DNA of 64,000 bases from Pedosphaera parvula Ellin514 (GCF_000172555.1 NZ_ABOX02000004.1:186001-250000); one strand, 5' to 3'; shown: positions 19,401 to 28,527, counted from the first letter of the stretch. Notes: generated by a model from the letters alone, not told the origin. Numbers and translations are program-made.

Positions 19401-19669
19401 AGTTGCCGGAGGTGGCGATTTCAGCCGAAACGATGGGCCCTGACGTACGAATCTGGTTTGCTGACAAAGGGATTGGGATCGCTCCGGAGCATCACGAGCA
19501 GATATTCCACATTTTTGGCCGGGTCTATCCGGATAAGAAATATGAGGGAACCGGCATCGGACTGGCTATTGTGAGAAAAGCTGCCGAGCGCATGGGCGGC
19601 TCCGCTGGTGTGGTCTCCGAGTTGGGAAAGGGAAGTCAATTTTGGATAACGCTTAAAAGATCTGCATGA
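16496..19669 (+). CDS. Multi-PAS/GAF sensor histidine kinase
   Basis: A soluble 1057-residue sensor kinase with no membrane helix. Domains in order: PAS (1-125), GAF (about 130-285), PAS (290-410, ends DISERKRAEE), PAS (428-545, ends DITERKRAEE), two near-identical PAS domains (554-675 and 682-800), a helical linker, HisKA with phospho-acceptor H847 (SYSISHDMRSPLRAM), and HATPase (N box LLGNAVKFSYPG, G1 FADKGIGIAP, G2 GTGIGLAIVRK). The HisKA-HATPase end is of the phytochrome-like type, and the next gene is an Rcp1-like regulator, the usual partner of such kinases. The GAF domain shows no obvious bilin-binding cysteine motif. The stop overlaps the regulator start (ATGA), so the two are translationally coupled. 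The signal is unknown. Confidence 0.93.
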   Translation: MLEFPESITRVLESIADSFLVVDGNWRLTYMNPAARRIFTDQGLKVEELIGKHFWNEAFPETRGTLIEQEYRRSMTERVSGEFDYYLRAWQRWFAIRVYPVEAGGISIYFHDITKRKLTEERATFLASLSKKLASVTEEEQIIRITVEAVGRHLNADRCYFVECLEHENRILIGHNWHRSTSSSIEGAMSLFDFGGIDWWHQYSQGDFAVEDVETEPLTREKAANYVTVGVRSYAVQPCRREGEWTVVLGVTESFPRKWTADELSLMDDVIARVWPLVERARADQALRKSEARFRAIVSQATTGVVQADAEGQMTLVNRRWCEMLGYTEAELLTMNIAEVTEGESLRATLSAVHRLAEGGPSFDMEKRYKRKDGSTFWASSSVNAVRGPAGEYQGLVAVVLDISERKRAEERERRAATDALEAAKVNANFRTLFEQGTYFAGVMSLDGTVVEANRIALVACGFKKEEVIGKKFWDCGWWNRSPALMEMVRKASQQAAEGNIFRQESPYFVADGSQRFVDLSIAPAKDDSGQVVFLIPTGTDITERKRAEEALRESEERYRTLFESMDEGFCIIEVIFDAGQRPMDYRFLEINPAFEKQTGFKDAKGRRMREMAPEHEQNWFETFGNVALTGQPARFESQATALGRWFEVHAFSVEMPERHRVGVVFSDITERRRVVEAVREVGERYQTLFNSIDEGFCVIEVHFDDRNRAQDYRFLETNPAFAKQTGIKAAEGRWMREIAPEHEEHWYEIYGKVSSSGESVRFENRAGALNRWFDVFAFRIGEPEQRKVAILFTDISERKKAEIALKEAQMALARQNEFLDQTVQQRTAKLQETIMELEAFSYSISHDMRSPLRAMQGYAEALLQDYQSNLDDQAKHYLERIHRSAARLDLLVRDVLAYSKVAKGDMQMKTINLEHLIGDIVQNYPNLHSSRIQVTASPFPPVIGHEGLLTQIVSNLLGNAVKFSYPGQLPEVAISAETMGPDVRIWFADKGIGIAPEHHEQIFHIFGRVYPDKKYEGTGIGLAIVRKAAERMGGSAGVVSELGKGSQFWITLKRSA

Positions 19670-20112
19670 CGACCAATGGAGCCGTCCTCCTCGTGGAGGA
19701 TAACGAAGATGATGTGTTTTTGATGAAACGCGCGCTTAAGGGCGCGGGAGTCACCAATCCTTTGAGTGTGGTGGAAGATGGTCAGGGGGCAATCGATTAC
19801 CTATCAGGCACCGGTAAATTCAGCGATCGCAAGCTCTATCCGATTCCGACCCTGATATTGCTCGATCTAAAGCTTCCGCTGGTGAGAGGGTTGGATGTCC
19901 TGGCGTGGATACGGAAGGAGCCAAAACGAAGCAGCATCATAGTAGTGGTGCTCACGTCATCGGATGAACCGTCGGATTTGGCGCAGGCCTACCGGCTGGG
20001 AGCAAACTCCTATCTGGTAAAACCGCCCACAGCTCCGCAACTGCTCGACATGGCGAAGGCATTCAAATGGTACTGGCTGGGGTTAAATAGAACTGAATCC
20101 CAGGATAGTTGA
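19666..20112 (+). CDS. Single-domain response regulator, Rcp1-like
   Basis: A 148-residue stand-alone receiver domain. The acidic cluster VEDNEDD (10-16), phospho-acceptor D67 (LILLDLKLP), the switch threonine in VLTSSD and the conserved lysine in YLVKPP are present. The pattern 'LLVEDNEDDVFLMKRALKGAG ... LPLVRGLDVLAWIR' is that of Rcp1, the regulator of cyanobacterial phytochrome kinase Cph1. It has no output domain and presumably works by protein-protein contact. It starts inside the kinase stop codon (ATGA overlap). Confidence 0.93.
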   Translation: MTTNGAVLLVEDNEDDVFLMKRALKGAGVTNPLSVVEDGQGAIDYLSGTGKFSDRKLYPIPTLILLDLKLPLVRGLDVLAWIRKEPKRSSIIVVVLTSSDEPSDLAQAYRLGANSYLVKPPTAPQLLDMAKAFKWYWLGLNRTESQDS

Positions 20113-20248
20113 GAATTGAGCCGATCGAAAACTGTGCGGAAAGCAAACTTCAGCCTTTGAAAGGGGGCTTCGATCGAGGATTGCTTCACCTCACCTATAT
20201 GAATGCTATTTGAGATGTTCTCATTGAGCACATGGATAGGTAAATTTT

Positions 20249-20332
20249 TTGAAACTTTGGCAAAGCGGCGGTGTATTAAAAATGGAGCCGTTTGGGTTTT
20301 CTGCTCCTTTTCATGGGTTGGGCCAGTCCTGA
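20249..20332 (+). CDS. Possible 27-codon small ORF ending APFHGLGQS (copy A)
   Basis: A TTG-started frame with 'ggatagg' upstream at a plausible Shine-Dalgarno distance. The last residues, S-A-P-F-H-G-L-G-Q-S, match the end of a 51-codon frame at 32873-33028 (P-A-P-L-H-G-Y-G-Q-S). In both, the TGA stop lies in the loop of a nearly identical terminator hairpin. The shared nucleotide block runs from about 20284 to 20349. Either this is a family of small proteins, or the conserved unit is an RNA element that happens to be open in this frame. The TTG start is a weak point. Confidence 0.4.
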   Translation: MKLWQSGGVLKMEPFGFSAPFHGLGQS

Positions 20333-20349
20333 GTTGGACTGGCCTTTTT
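20321..20349 (+). terminator. Terminator of conserved element, copy A
   Basis: A perfect 9-bp stem GGCCAGTCC / GGACTGGCC with loop TGAGTT, followed by five T. It is preceded by a second helix, GGAGC (20284-20288) with GCTCC (20303-20307). The near-copy at 33017-33046 keeps the stem with one G-C to G-U change. Confidence 0.85.
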
Positions 20350-20475
20350 ATTAATTCACATTCAGCTTGGCCTACTTATCCCTGTCAGGCGTTCTACAGG
20401 CTGACAGGAGAACACCTGAAGCCGTCAGCAATCGGGGCCAGGGTTGTGAGAAACTCATCGAATGGTTCCACTCTC

Positions 20476-21159
20476 CTACCCAAAAATATTATACCGCAAA
20501 ATTGTCATGAGCGCCGTCACCCCATCTTTCCAACCAATCTTCTTCCCCTCTTCGTAGGTGCGCCCCTGATAACTAATGGGCACCTCGTAAATCCGCCAGC
20601 GTTTCTTCGCCACCTTGGAGGTGAATTCCGGTTCAAAACCGAACCGGTTTGATTTAAGCGTAATGCCGTTGAGCACCTCACGGCGGAAAACTTTGTAGCA
20701 GGTCTCCATGTCCGTCAGGTTGATGTTACTGAATATATTCGACACCGTGGTAAGAAACTTGTTGCCTGCATAGTGCCAAAAATAGAGGACACGATGCGGC
20801 CCGCCCAAAAATCGGGACCCAAAAACCACATCCGCATTTCCGTCCAAAATCGGTTGCAGCAAGGTCTGATACTCCGCCGGGTTATACTCCAAGTCCGCAT
20901 CCTGGATGACAATGATATCTCCCGTCGCCGCCTTGAACCCGGTTCTCAGCGCTGCGCCCTTGCCCTGATTCCGTTCCTGATAGATCACCTTGATGTCGGG
21001 CAGCTTCGCCAGTTCGGCAAGTTGGTCGCGTGTCCCATCCGTTGAGCCGTCATCCACGATGATGATTTCCTTGTCGAACGGTGTCTTGCGCACGCGCGCC
21101 ACAATTTCTTTAATGGTCCCGACTTCGTTAAAAATCGGAATGACAACGGATAATCTCAT
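20476..21159 (-). CDS. GT2 glycosyltransferase, dolichol-phosphate-mannose-synthase-like
   Basis: A 227-residue single-domain GT-A glycosyltransferase of the DPM1 type, expected to move a sugar from a nucleotide donor to a polyprenyl phosphate on the cytoplasmic face. Motifs: [20 protein letters not shown], the metal-binding [11 protein letters not shown], and [10 protein letters not shown]. There are no C-terminal membrane helices. The frame is open 14 codons upstream, overlapping the neighbour, but the family's start [12 protein letters not shown] is at 21159, 13 bases after that neighbour's stop. It follows a multi-membrane protein gene on the same strand, which may use the lipid-linked sugar it makes. 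Confidence 0.9.
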   Translation of the reverse strand: MRLSVVIPIFNEVGTIKEIVARVRKTPFDKEIIIVDDGSTDGTRDQLAELAKLPDIKVIYQERNQGKGAALRTGFKAATGDIIVIQDADLEYNPAEYQTLLQPILDGNADVVFGSRFLGGPHRVLYFWHYAGNKFLTTVSNIFSNINLTDMETCYKVFRREVLNGITLKSNRFGFEPEFTSKVAKKRWRIYEVPISYQGRTYEEGKKIGWKDGVTALMTILRYNIFG

Positions 21160-21172
21160 AGATAACAAATAG

Positions 21173-22837
21173 TTACTTCCAGCGCGGATTATGATCCGCA
21201 AACGCCACGCGCTCCTGTCCGGCCGACCTCGGGCCGATGACGGGCAGCGTCAGTTCGCTCAACCTCGGAAAATTCTGCACGTTCCGTGCCAAGATTACAG
21301 CCGTTTCATCCATGTAGACTGTTTTCCAGCCTGGACGAAAAGAAAGTGCCTGAGTACCAGCCAAGTTTCTCGGTAAAAGCGCCAGGTCCGCGTCGTCGGG
21401 ATTGAAGACCCGGGTGTCATACGGCTCACTCTTGTAGAATTTCCATTGCGCGGCGATCTGCGCGCGCGAGTAACAGGTGTCCAGCCGGCCATCCAGCGAC
21501 GGCGGGCATTCGGGCAGGTGGAAAATCACCATTTCACCCCAATCAAAGAAGACCAGCGACTTGCCGCGCAGTTCATGCTCGTGCATGAAGGCAACCGCCT
21601 CATTTGGATATTGCGAACCCGGGATCTCCATCGTCAGTGGATGACTTTTATGCAAGGTGAAGGTGCCAACCCCAATCCCGATGGTAGCGCAGACGAGAAG
21701 AACCGTGGCAATTTTTTGAAAACCTGGTTGACGCAGGAGAGAGCGCAAATTTTCAAGCTGCCCGGAAAACCGCGCCAGCACATCAGCGAGGTGCGGCGTG
21801 GTGAGTGCCAGTGCGACAAGGCTGAAGAGAGGTGCATTGCGCAATGCCCGCCATCCCAAAAAAGCAAAGGCCGCACACGCAGCCATCGCCCACCATGCGC
21901 GGGGACGGCGCGTGAAAATCCAAGAGAACAGTGTTAACGCCATCAAAATGAAAAACACGGCATGATCCCAACCAAACGGCGTTGGGTTCCATTCCGTGAT
22001 TTCCGGCCGCAGCCAAAGAACGCTGCCAATAAGCCACCGGAGCAATTCCGCCTTCCACGGGTTGCAGAAGAGGGCGGCCGTAGCGCCAAACAACGCCAGC
22101 CAAAGCACTACCACGGTTTTAAGCGACACTGGCGGCACGAGGGCATCTGCGATGCCTGGCCGAATTTTGCGAGCCAAAAATTGGCAGGTGGTACTTCCTG
22201 CAGACAATCCCAGCAGGCCGAAGCCGGCCAATGCGCCACCGTGAGTATTGATCCAGACTCCAAAGAGCACCGGCATCCCCAAAGCCCAAAGATGCGCCCC
22301 GGCATGAATCCTGAGCAGCAACGCCAACTCCACCACCAGAAACAACGCAGTGAAAATTTGCGGGCGGGCGGCGAAGCCATATGAAATTTCCACCACGGCC
22401 AGCGCACCCATTGCCCAGGCGACGAAACGATCCGACCGCGACAGACCGGACATGCCGAGCCGCAAGCTGAGTCCAAACGCCAGTAAACCAACAGCGACCT
22501 TGAGCAGCAACACTCCGCTCCCGCCCAGCAGAGCATGTACGCCACCTAAAATAATTTCCGCAACGACCTCATGATTGACCCACGGTTTTCCCAGCGCGGT
22601 GTAGGAGTAAATGTCCGCCTTTGGAATGGACCGGCTATGCAGCATCTCCTGTCCATAAACGATGTGGCCCCATAAATCCGGGTCGGTTGTATTTTCCGAA
22701 AGCTGGTAGATGGCGAGCATGAGCACGAACGCGCAAAAGCAGATTCTCATGGCGCGGAGACGTGCGTTGCACCATTCTGCCGGGGCCGCAGGCGCGGAGG
22801 AATTCAGTTGATCAACAGGCAGATTGCCGGTACTCAT
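21173..22837 (-). CDS. Polytopic membrane protein, GT-C-like
   Basis: A 554-residue protein with about ten membrane helices, an early periplasmic loop with acidic and aromatic residues ([19 protein letters not shown]) and a soluble C-terminal domain (about 400-554). The D-x-D-L-W-x-H pattern after the first helix resembles the first loop of GT-C glycosyltransferases, where an acidic residue is catalytic. No exact family is recognised. It sits 13 bases upstream of the DPM1-like gene in the same orientation and is divergent from another polytopic protein, which suggests joint work in surface-glycan assembly. Confidence 0.7.
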   Translation of the reverse strand: MSTGNLPVDQLNSSAPAAPAEWCNARLRAMRICFCAFVLMLAIYQLSENTTDPDLWGHIVYGQEMLHSRSIPKADIYSYTALGKPWVNHEVVAEIILGGVHALLGGSGVLLLKVAVGLLAFGLSLRLGMSGLSRSDRFVAWAMGALAVVEISYGFAARPQIFTALFLVVELALLLRIHAGAHLWALGMPVLFGVWINTHGGALAGFGLLGLSAGSTTCQFLARKIRPGIADALVPPVSLKTVVVLWLALFGATAALFCNPWKAELLRWLIGSVLWLRPEITEWNPTPFGWDHAVFFILMALTLFSWIFTRRPRAWWAMAACAAFAFLGWRALRNAPLFSLVALALTTPHLADVLARFSGQLENLRSLLRQPGFQKIATVLLVCATIGIGVGTFTLHKSHPLTMEIPGSQYPNEAVAFMHEHELRGKSLVFFDWGEMVIFHLPECPPSLDGRLDTCYSRAQIAAQWKFYKSEPYDTRVFNPDDADLALLPRNLAGTQALSFRPGWKTVYMDETAVILARNVQNFPRLSELTLPVIGPRSAGQERVAFADHNPRWK

Positions 22838-22955
22838 GCGGGGTCATGTTTAATCAATCAGCTATTTAAAAACAACTTTATTAAATCCCCAAACCGGCGA
22901 CGTAAACGATTCCTGTCTGCCGTTGACGCCGCGAGAACCTAGCTTCATTTCGACG

Positions 22956-24776
22956 ATGAACTCCCCCTCAGACCACAAGACCCCCCGATGGCCCTGGTCT
23001 TCGTTGTGGTCGGGTTTGGGCCTTGTGGGGATTATCTTTGTTGTTGCGGCGGCCCTGACCTGGCGCAAATGGCCGGATGTGCTGATTGACTTTGGCATGC
23101 AGCTTTATTTGCCATGGAAAATTTCGACCGGCAGCGTGCTTTATCAGGATGTGAACTACCTGACGGGAGGTCCGTTGTCGCAATATTTTCACGCACTGCT
23201 GTTCAAGTGTTTCGGCGTTTCGCTACTGACGCTGGTCGTTTCCAATCTGGTGATTGCCGCGGGCCTGCTGGTTTTAATCTACCGCCGTTTCCTGGCTGCT
23301 TCGGACCGATGGACGGCAACGACCATTTGCCTGGGGATTGTGCTGGTGTTCGCGTTTGGCCGGTATAGCAACATTGGCAACTTCAACTACATCACTCCTT
23401 ATTGCCACGAAGTATGGCACGGTCTGGCGCTTTCGATCGTGGCAATCGCGTTATTATCGAGTTGGGTGGCGAAGCAGCGCATTTCGTTTGCGATGGGCGC
23501 GGGATTGTGCGCCGGCCTCGTGTTCATGACCAAACCGGATGTATTTATCGCGCTGCTGACCGGGACGGGTGCAGCGTTCATTTTGTGCGGTCTGACCAGC
23601 AGGCGCGCTGACTTCGTCCTGAAATCGCTGGCGATATTCGTGCTTGGAGCAGTGTTGCCTCTGCTTGGGTTCCTGTTTTATTTCCACCGGACGGAAGGGT
23701 GGCGGGACAGTTTGCGTTCGGTTTCTTTTGCCTGGGTGCCATTGCTGGGAACCTCGGTTTCGCAAGGCCCTTTTTATCAATGGTGCCTGGGCCTGGACGC
23801 ACCGGGATTAAACATTCGCGCAATGTTGATTCACTTCGCAGTCATTGGCGCGGCCATCGTTGTCACTGCTGTGTTAGCCCGGCGCAAGCTGGACGTTTCA
23901 GCGAACCGCATGCTCGTAGTGGGATGGATTGCACTGCTGTTAGCCTTGGCCAGCGGCTTTGATTGGGTGGATTGTGGACGGTCGCTGCCGTTGCTGGACG
24001 CCGCGTTGTGCCTCATCCTGTGCGTGAAATACCGGGAATTGTCGCCCGGAACGCGGCCAGTATTTCCGCTGCTGTGGGGTATTTTTGGGTTGGCGCTACT
24101 GACCAAGTTGGGCCTCTACAGCCGGATTTGGCATTATGGATTTGCGCTGGCAATGCCGGCATTTGCTGTTGCAATTTACCTGCTGCACTGGTTGTTGCCG
24201 CAGGTGTTGGAGAAATACGGGGTGAATCGCCGGGTTTTTCGAAGCGCGGTCTGGCTGGTGTTGATGGTTGGTTTCGTGCGGTTGTTCCTGCAGTCACAGT
24301 CTGCCTATCGCGACCAGACGGTCGCGGTGGGGCGAGGCGCAGACAGAATAATTGCTTCCAATGAGCAAGCCACCCCGGCGGGCGCGGCGATCCAATCCGC
24401 CCTCGTCTGGCTTGAAACGAACGCGCCGCCGGAGGCCACGTTGGCGGTGTTACCTGAAGGCATCATGGTCAACTACCTGGCCCGCCGGACCAATCCCGCG
24501 CGCTATTTTGTTTGGAACCCAAGCGAACTGGCGGCGTTCGGCCAGGACAAAATGACCACCGCCTTCCAAGCCGCCGCTCCTGATTACGTCATGCTGATTC
24601 ACCGGGATGCAGGCGAGTACGGAGTGAATTACTTTGGCCGGGAAGAAAGATTCGGTTTGGGACTCATGCAGTGGATTCAAAAGAATTACGAACCAGTTTG
24701 CCTGATCGGCGCTGAACCGCTTCGCAACTCATCCTTCGGCATCAAGATTCTGAAACGAAATTCCGTCGCGAAATAA
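22956..24776 (+). CDS. Polytopic membrane glycosyltransferase, GT39/ArnT-like
   Basis: A 606-residue membrane protein with about eleven helices and a soluble C-terminal part (about 470-606). The first loop contains LIDFGMQLYLPWKISTGSVLYQD, as in GT39-type lipid-linked sugar transferases of acidobacteria and verrucomicrobia, with the acidic residue where the catalytic base is expected. The chosen ATG begins MNSPSDHKTPRW. A TTG 11 codons upstream is in frame but less likely. It is divergent from the GT-C-like/DPM1-like pair. Substrate and acceptor are unknown. Confidence 0.72.
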   Translation: MNSPSDHKTPRWPWSSLWSGLGLVGIIFVVAAALTWRKWPDVLIDFGMQLYLPWKISTGSVLYQDVNYLTGGPLSQYFHALLFKCFGVSLLTLVVSNLVIAAGLLVLIYRRFLAASDRWTATTICLGIVLVFAFGRYSNIGNFNYITPYCHEVWHGLALSIVAIALLSSWVAKQRISFAMGAGLCAGLVFMTKPDVFIALLTGTGAAFILCGLTSRRADFVLKSLAIFVLGAVLPLLGFLFYFHRTEGWRDSLRSVSFAWVPLLGTSVSQGPFYQWCLGLDAPGLNIRAMLIHFAVIGAAIVVTAVLARRKLDVSANRMLVVGWIALLLALASGFDWVDCGRSLPLLDAALCLILCVKYRELSPGTRPVFPLLWGIFGLALLTKLGLYSRIWHYGFALAMPAFAVAIYLLHWLLPQVLEKYGVNRRVFRSAVWLVLMVGFVRLFLQSQSAYRDQTVAVGRGADRIIASNEQATPAGAAIQSALVWLETNAPPEATLAVLPEGIMVNYLARRTNPARYFVWNPSELAAFGQDKMTTAFQAAAPDYVMLIHRDAGEYGVNYFGREERFGLGLMQWIQKNYEPVCLIGAEPLRNSSFGIKILKRNSVAK

Positions 24777-25111
24777 ATGGGGAAGCAACCGAACTCTCTG
24801 TATTTTGGCGATTGCCTTGGAACGAACGGAATCCCCACCCGGTTTAATCTCACCCGTACTTTTGAATCCCATCTCATTTGCGATGCCCAGACAAAAGTTT
24901 CTCACTCCCATAAATTGAATGCGTCTGTCCTGATACTGCCTGCCAACAAGGTTGCCAGTTGAGCAATTCAACACTAAGCTGATTGCCCTGTCGGCGGTTG
25001 GAACAGAAGCCACCTCGCAAACGGCACAACGGCTGAAATAATTCAAACAAACAATGTCGACCCGGATACATTACTGCGTGACCGCGAAAACCCTGTCCCG
25101 CGCATAACAAA
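24777..25111 (+). other. Gap without a supported gene
   Basis: About 335 bases. A 61-codon frame begins directly after the preceding stop but has no recognisable features or Shine-Dalgarno sequence. No hairpin of note was seen. The kinase promoter should lie here. Confidence 0.35.
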
Positions 25112-26203
25112 ATGACCCGATGGATCAAAAAATTCGAGCAGTACCCCAAGCCACTCATCATGGCTGTCAGCCTGCTGCTGGTGGCCATCATTGGTCTGGT
25201 GGATTGGATGACCGGCTTTGAGATTTCATTTTTTGTATTCTACCTGATCCCAGTGGCCCTGGCGGTTTGGTTTGTGGGTGATATTTTTGGAATTGTAGTC
25301 TCGGTGCTCAGCGTGGCGGTCTGGGTGGCAGGCGACATGACCGCGGGTGCCCGATATTCACGCCCATTTGTTCCGGTCTGGAACGCCATGATCGCCGTCG
25401 CATTTCTAATTGTGGTGGTTGGCATTCTCACCAGTCTGCGCAGATTGCATAGGGAATTGGAGAACCGCGTGCGCCAGCGGACTGTTGCCCTGACCAACGA
25501 AATGCAGGAACGCACCCGCCTGGAGAAGGAACTCCTTGGAATCAGCGAGCGCGAGCAACGCCGGATCGGTCACGATCTGCATGACAGCTTATGCCAGCAT
25601 TTAACCGGCACGGCCCTTGCGGGACAGGTTCTGGGCGGGCGGCTTGCAGAAAAGTCATTGCCCGAGGCAGCAACCGCAAATCATTTGGTCGAGTTGGTTG
25701 AAGAGGCGATTGAACTTACCCGTACCTTGGCCCGCGGGCTTCATCCCACAGAGTTGGAGGGTGCAGGATTCCTGAACGGTTTTCAGGAATTGGCTGCCAC
25801 CATTTCCGAGCGATTCAAGATAAGTTGCAAGTTTGAGAATTCCCGGGCCTTGGAGATTCACGCCCCGGAAGGTGCCATTCATTTATATCGTATTGCCCAG
25901 GAGGCCATCACCAATGCCATCAAGCACGGCAAAGCCAGGGAGATAATCATTCGCCTGGACATGTGTGATAATGTAATCACTTTGGAAATCGTGGATAATG
26001 GCATCGGTCTGCCTGAAAACGCCCGCAGCAGCGGTCAGGGAATGGGGTTGCGTATCATGGCCTATCGGGCGAGCATAATTGGAGCCTCTTTTAATATTGA
26101 ACGACTCCCTACGAAGGGCACACGCGTTATCTGCATCCTGCCTGCCACCAGCAACCTTTCCTCAGACACCCATGGCACAAAAGCGCAAAGTTCTATTGGT
26201 TGA
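25112..26203 (+). CDS. NarX/DegS-type membrane histidine kinase
   Basis: A 363-residue sensor kinase of the HisKA_3 family. Four hydrophobic segments (about 14-32, 38-56, 58-76, 90-108) form the sensor, a coiled coil follows (110-145), then the phospho-acceptor helix REQRRIGHDLHDSL with H157, and an HATPase domain (IAQEAITNAIKHGKA, EIVDNGIGLPE, GQGMGLRIMAYRA). There is no large periplasmic domain, so it may sense membrane or intracellular state. The 3' end overlaps the response regulator gene by 32 bases. Confidence 0.92.
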   Translation: MTRWIKKFEQYPKPLIMAVSLLLVAIIGLVDWMTGFEISFFVFYLIPVALAVWFVGDIFGIVVSVLSVAVWVAGDMTAGARYSRPFVPVWNAMIAVAFLIVVVGILTSLRRLHRELENRVRQRTVALTNEMQERTRLEKELLGISEREQRRIGHDLHDSLCQHLTGTALAGQVLGGRLAEKSLPEAATANHLVELVEEAIELTRTLARGLHPTELEGAGFLNGFQELAATISERFKISCKFENSRALEIHAPEGAIHLYRIAQEAITNAIKHGKAREIIIRLDMCDNVITLEIVDNGIGLPENARSSGQGMGLRIMAYRASIIGASFNIERLPTKGTRVICILPATSNLSSDTHGTKAQSSIG

Positions 26204-26831
26204 CGATCATCCTTTGGTACGGGAGTGGCTCGCCAACCTGATCAATCAACAAATTGACATGTTGGTTTGCGGAGAGGCAGCCAATGCGCCCACGGCATTG
26301 GAATTGCTAGGGCAGACCAAACCGGACATAGCCATTGTGGATATCTCGCTGGAGGGTGGTTCAGGAATTGAGTTGATAAAAAACATCAAAGCCCTGTACT
26401 CCGGCGTAATAGTGATAGTGCTGTCGATGCACGACGAAATGCTTTACGCGGAACGGGCTCTGCGCGCGGGGGCGCGTGGTTATATCATGAAGCGCGAAGC
26501 CACCAAAAAAGTGCTTCAGGCCATTCGTTGCGTGTTGGAGGGAAAGCTTTACGTCAGCGAGAAGGTCAATGAAATGATGACCGAGAAATTTGTGGTTGGG
26601 CGGTCGCCTGCCACTGACTCTCCGATCGCACAGCTCAGTGACCGCGAGTTGGAAGTGTTTCAGTTGCTGGGGCGAGGACTTAGCACCCGCCAGATTGCCG
26701 ACGATCTGCACATCAGTTTTAAAACCGTTCAGGCCTTTTGCGCCCGTATCAAGGAAAAGCTTAAACTGGCCAATGCCACCGAACTTCTGCGCGAAGCCAT
26801 CCGGTGGCATGACAGCCAGCGGACGGAATAA
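26172..26831 (+). CDS. NarL/FixJ-family response regulator
   Basis: A 219-residue transcription regulator. The receiver domain has DDH at 11-13, phospho-acceptor D57 (IAIVDISLEGGSG) and lysine in YIMKREA. The C-terminal LuxR-type helix-turn-helix (about 152-210) reads LSDRELEVFQLLGRGLSTRQ, then IADDLHISFKTVQAFCARIKEKL. The usual residues 'TV' and the 'R' of the recognition helix are kept as KTVQAFCARIK. The ATG is inside the kinase 3' end, so the pair is coupled. It may control the metal-efflux operon immediately downstream, but no binding-site evidence supports this. Confidence 0.93.
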   Translation: MAQKRKVLLVDDHPLVREWLANLINQQIDMLVCGEAANAPTALELLGQTKPDIAIVDISLEGGSGIELIKNIKALYSGVIVIVLSMHDEMLYAERALRAGARGYIMKREATKKVLQAIRCVLEGKLYVSEKVNEMMTEKFVVGRSPATDSPIAQLSDRELEVFQLLGRGLSTRQIADDLHISFKTVQAFCARIKEKLKLANATELLREAIRWHDSQRTE

Positions 26832-27066
26832 TCCGGTCATCAGCTGTACGATTCCGCCCTACAAAAAGTTTAGGCCGCGCTCCACAGACATCTCCCCACG
26901 GATAAATTATCTTCCGGGGCAGTGAAACGGATTAATGCGATTTCAGTATTAACAAAGTTGCTGCCCTGGCGAAGCCTGTTTAGGGCGCCTCGACTGTTTT
27001 TTAAAGAGGCAGCCACTTTAGAAATCGCGGTCATAGCCTTCTGGAAGAGGATGGATTTACAAGGAT

Positions 27067-27141
27067 TTGGGTGCTGGGGACTCCCTGCTTGGACTAGTCG
27101 TTACTTCTGCTCGAACTGGTACAGCGCAGCCCAGCACCCAA
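27067..27141 (+). promoter_or_regulatory. Long inverted repeat upstream of the metal-efflux operon
   Basis: A perfect 12-base inverted repeat: TTGGGTGCTGGG at 27067-27078 and CCCAGCACCCAA at 27130-27141, with a 51-base spacer, ending 54 bases before the chosen start of the first efflux gene. The spacing is too long for a simple dimer operator, so an RNA stem in the 5' leader is the likelier reading. The rest of the gap 26832-27195 shows no gene. Confidence 0.5.
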
Positions 27142-27195
27142 TATTTTGACCGTTTAAGCAGCCGGAAGACTGCAACTGCGTATCGTCAATTAATC

Positions 27196-28527
27196 ATGTT
27201 AAGCGTTTTAAAACAATGTTTGAGGTGGTCGCTGGCTTTGTCCCTATCCGCATTTTCCACAATCACCGAAGCGCAAACGCCGGACAAACCGACACAAGAG
27301 AAGCGGATATTGGCCTTGGCAGAAGCCAGGCAAATCGCCTTTGAAAGGAATTGGGATCTGCTGGCTGCGAAAACCGGAATCGATACCGCCACCGCGCAGA
27401 CGATTGTCACGCGGGAATATCCTAATCCCATACTTGCTCTCTCGACCTCCAAAATTGGCACGCACGAAAGCAGCACTTGGCTGGGCAATGGTCTTTGGGA
27501 GCGCAGTTACGATTCCATCGCCGCCGTGAGCCAACTGGTTGAAATTGGCGGCAAACGCCGCGCTCGCCAGCTCTCCGCCAGGGAAGGCGTGTTGAACGCC
27601 CGCGCCCGCTTTTACGATGCGAAGAGATCTCTGGACCAGGGAGTAACCAAAGCTTACGTGTCGGTTTTGCTGGCTGAGGAAAACAGGCAAACGCTGACTG
27701 AGTCTGCGCGCGCACTGCGCCATGAGGCTGATATTGCAGCGGCACGATACAAGGCCGGCGATATTTCCGATTCAGACCGTCGCCAAATAGAAAACAATGC
27801 CGAAACCTTTGAACTCCAGGCCAGGATGGCCGAGGCCACCGCGGTTCATGCGCGACTCGCAGTTGAAGTCCTGTTGGGCGTGAACAAGCCGCAAGGCAAT
27901 TGGCTGCCTTCGGACACTCTCGAGAAGTTGGTTGCCTTGCACCAGGTTTTTTCGGAAGGCAACACAAATGGCGCACGTCCCGATGTTCTCGCTGCCGAGG
28001 CTGCGTTAAAGGGATCGGAAGCCGACTTGAAATTGCAAAAGGCCCTGCGTATCCCCGATCCAACATTTTCTGCTCTGGCGGAACATGAGCCTCCGGGCGG
28101 AGGACCTGCCGTCGACACTTTTGGTTTTGGTGTTTCCTTTCCCCTGCCACTGTGGAATCGCAACAAAGGCGGCATCAAAGCCGCTGAGTCTACCGTGAAG
28201 CAAAACGAAATCGCGCTCGACAAAGTGAAGGCGCAGGTGGTGATGGACATTGCCGATGCCCAGGTCAATTACAACGAAGCTTCCGCCCGTTTGCAACGTT
28301 TTCAAACAAAGATTCAACCCAATGCGGGCAAAGTGCGTGAGTCGATTGCTTATGCGTACGAAAAGGGAGGCGCATCCCTGGTTGATCTGCTTACGGCCGA
28401 GCGCGATGACAACTCCGTTCGCCTGGCCACCGCCCAAGCCATGGCGGATACGGCCAATGCCACTGCCGATCTTATGGCCGCAAACAATATTTTATCCCAA
28501 ACCGAATGGCACTCGGACAAAAAATGA
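27196..28527 (+). CDS. Outer-membrane efflux protein (TolC/CusC family)
   Basis: A 443-residue outer-membrane channel subunit with a signal peptide (SLALSLSAFSTITEAQ) and the two tandem coiled-coil/strand halves typical of the TolC family. Characteristic stretches are ILALAEARQIAFERN, SQLVEIGGKRRAR, GVSFPLPLWNRNKGG and YEKGGASLVDLLTAERD. It forms the exit duct of a tripartite metal pump with the two following genes. The frame is open 43 codons upstream, but only this ATG gives a signal peptide. No clear Shine-Dalgarno sequence. Its 3' end is 14 bases before the adaptor start. Confidence 0.92.
   Translation: MLSVLKQCLRWSLALSLSAFSTITEAQTPDKPTQEKRILALAEARQIAFERNWDLLAAKTGIDTATAQTIVTREYPNPILALSTSKIGTHESSTWLGNGLWERSYDSIAAVSQLVEIGGKRRARQLSAREGVLNARARFYDAKRSLDQGVTKAYVSVLLAEENRQTLTESARALRHEADIAAARYKAGDISDSDRRQIENNAETFELQARMAEATAVHARLAVEVLLGVNKPQGNWLPSDTLEKLVALHQVFSEGNTNGARPDVLAAEAALKGSEADLKLQKALRIPDPTFSALAEHEPPGGGPAVDTFGFGVSFPLPLWNRNKGGIKAAESTVKQNEIALDKVKAQVVMDIADAQVNYNEASARLQRFQTKIQPNAGKVRESIAYAYEKGGASLVDLLTAERDDNSVRLATAQAMADTANATADLMAANNILSQTEWHSDKK

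Noticed and set aside
20225-20310. Resemblance to a cyclic-di-GMP-I riboswitch (AGGTAAA...GAAA...GCAAAGC)
   Set aside because: Only short pieces match the consensus; the receptor stem and second loop could not be drawn, and copy B does not share these pieces.
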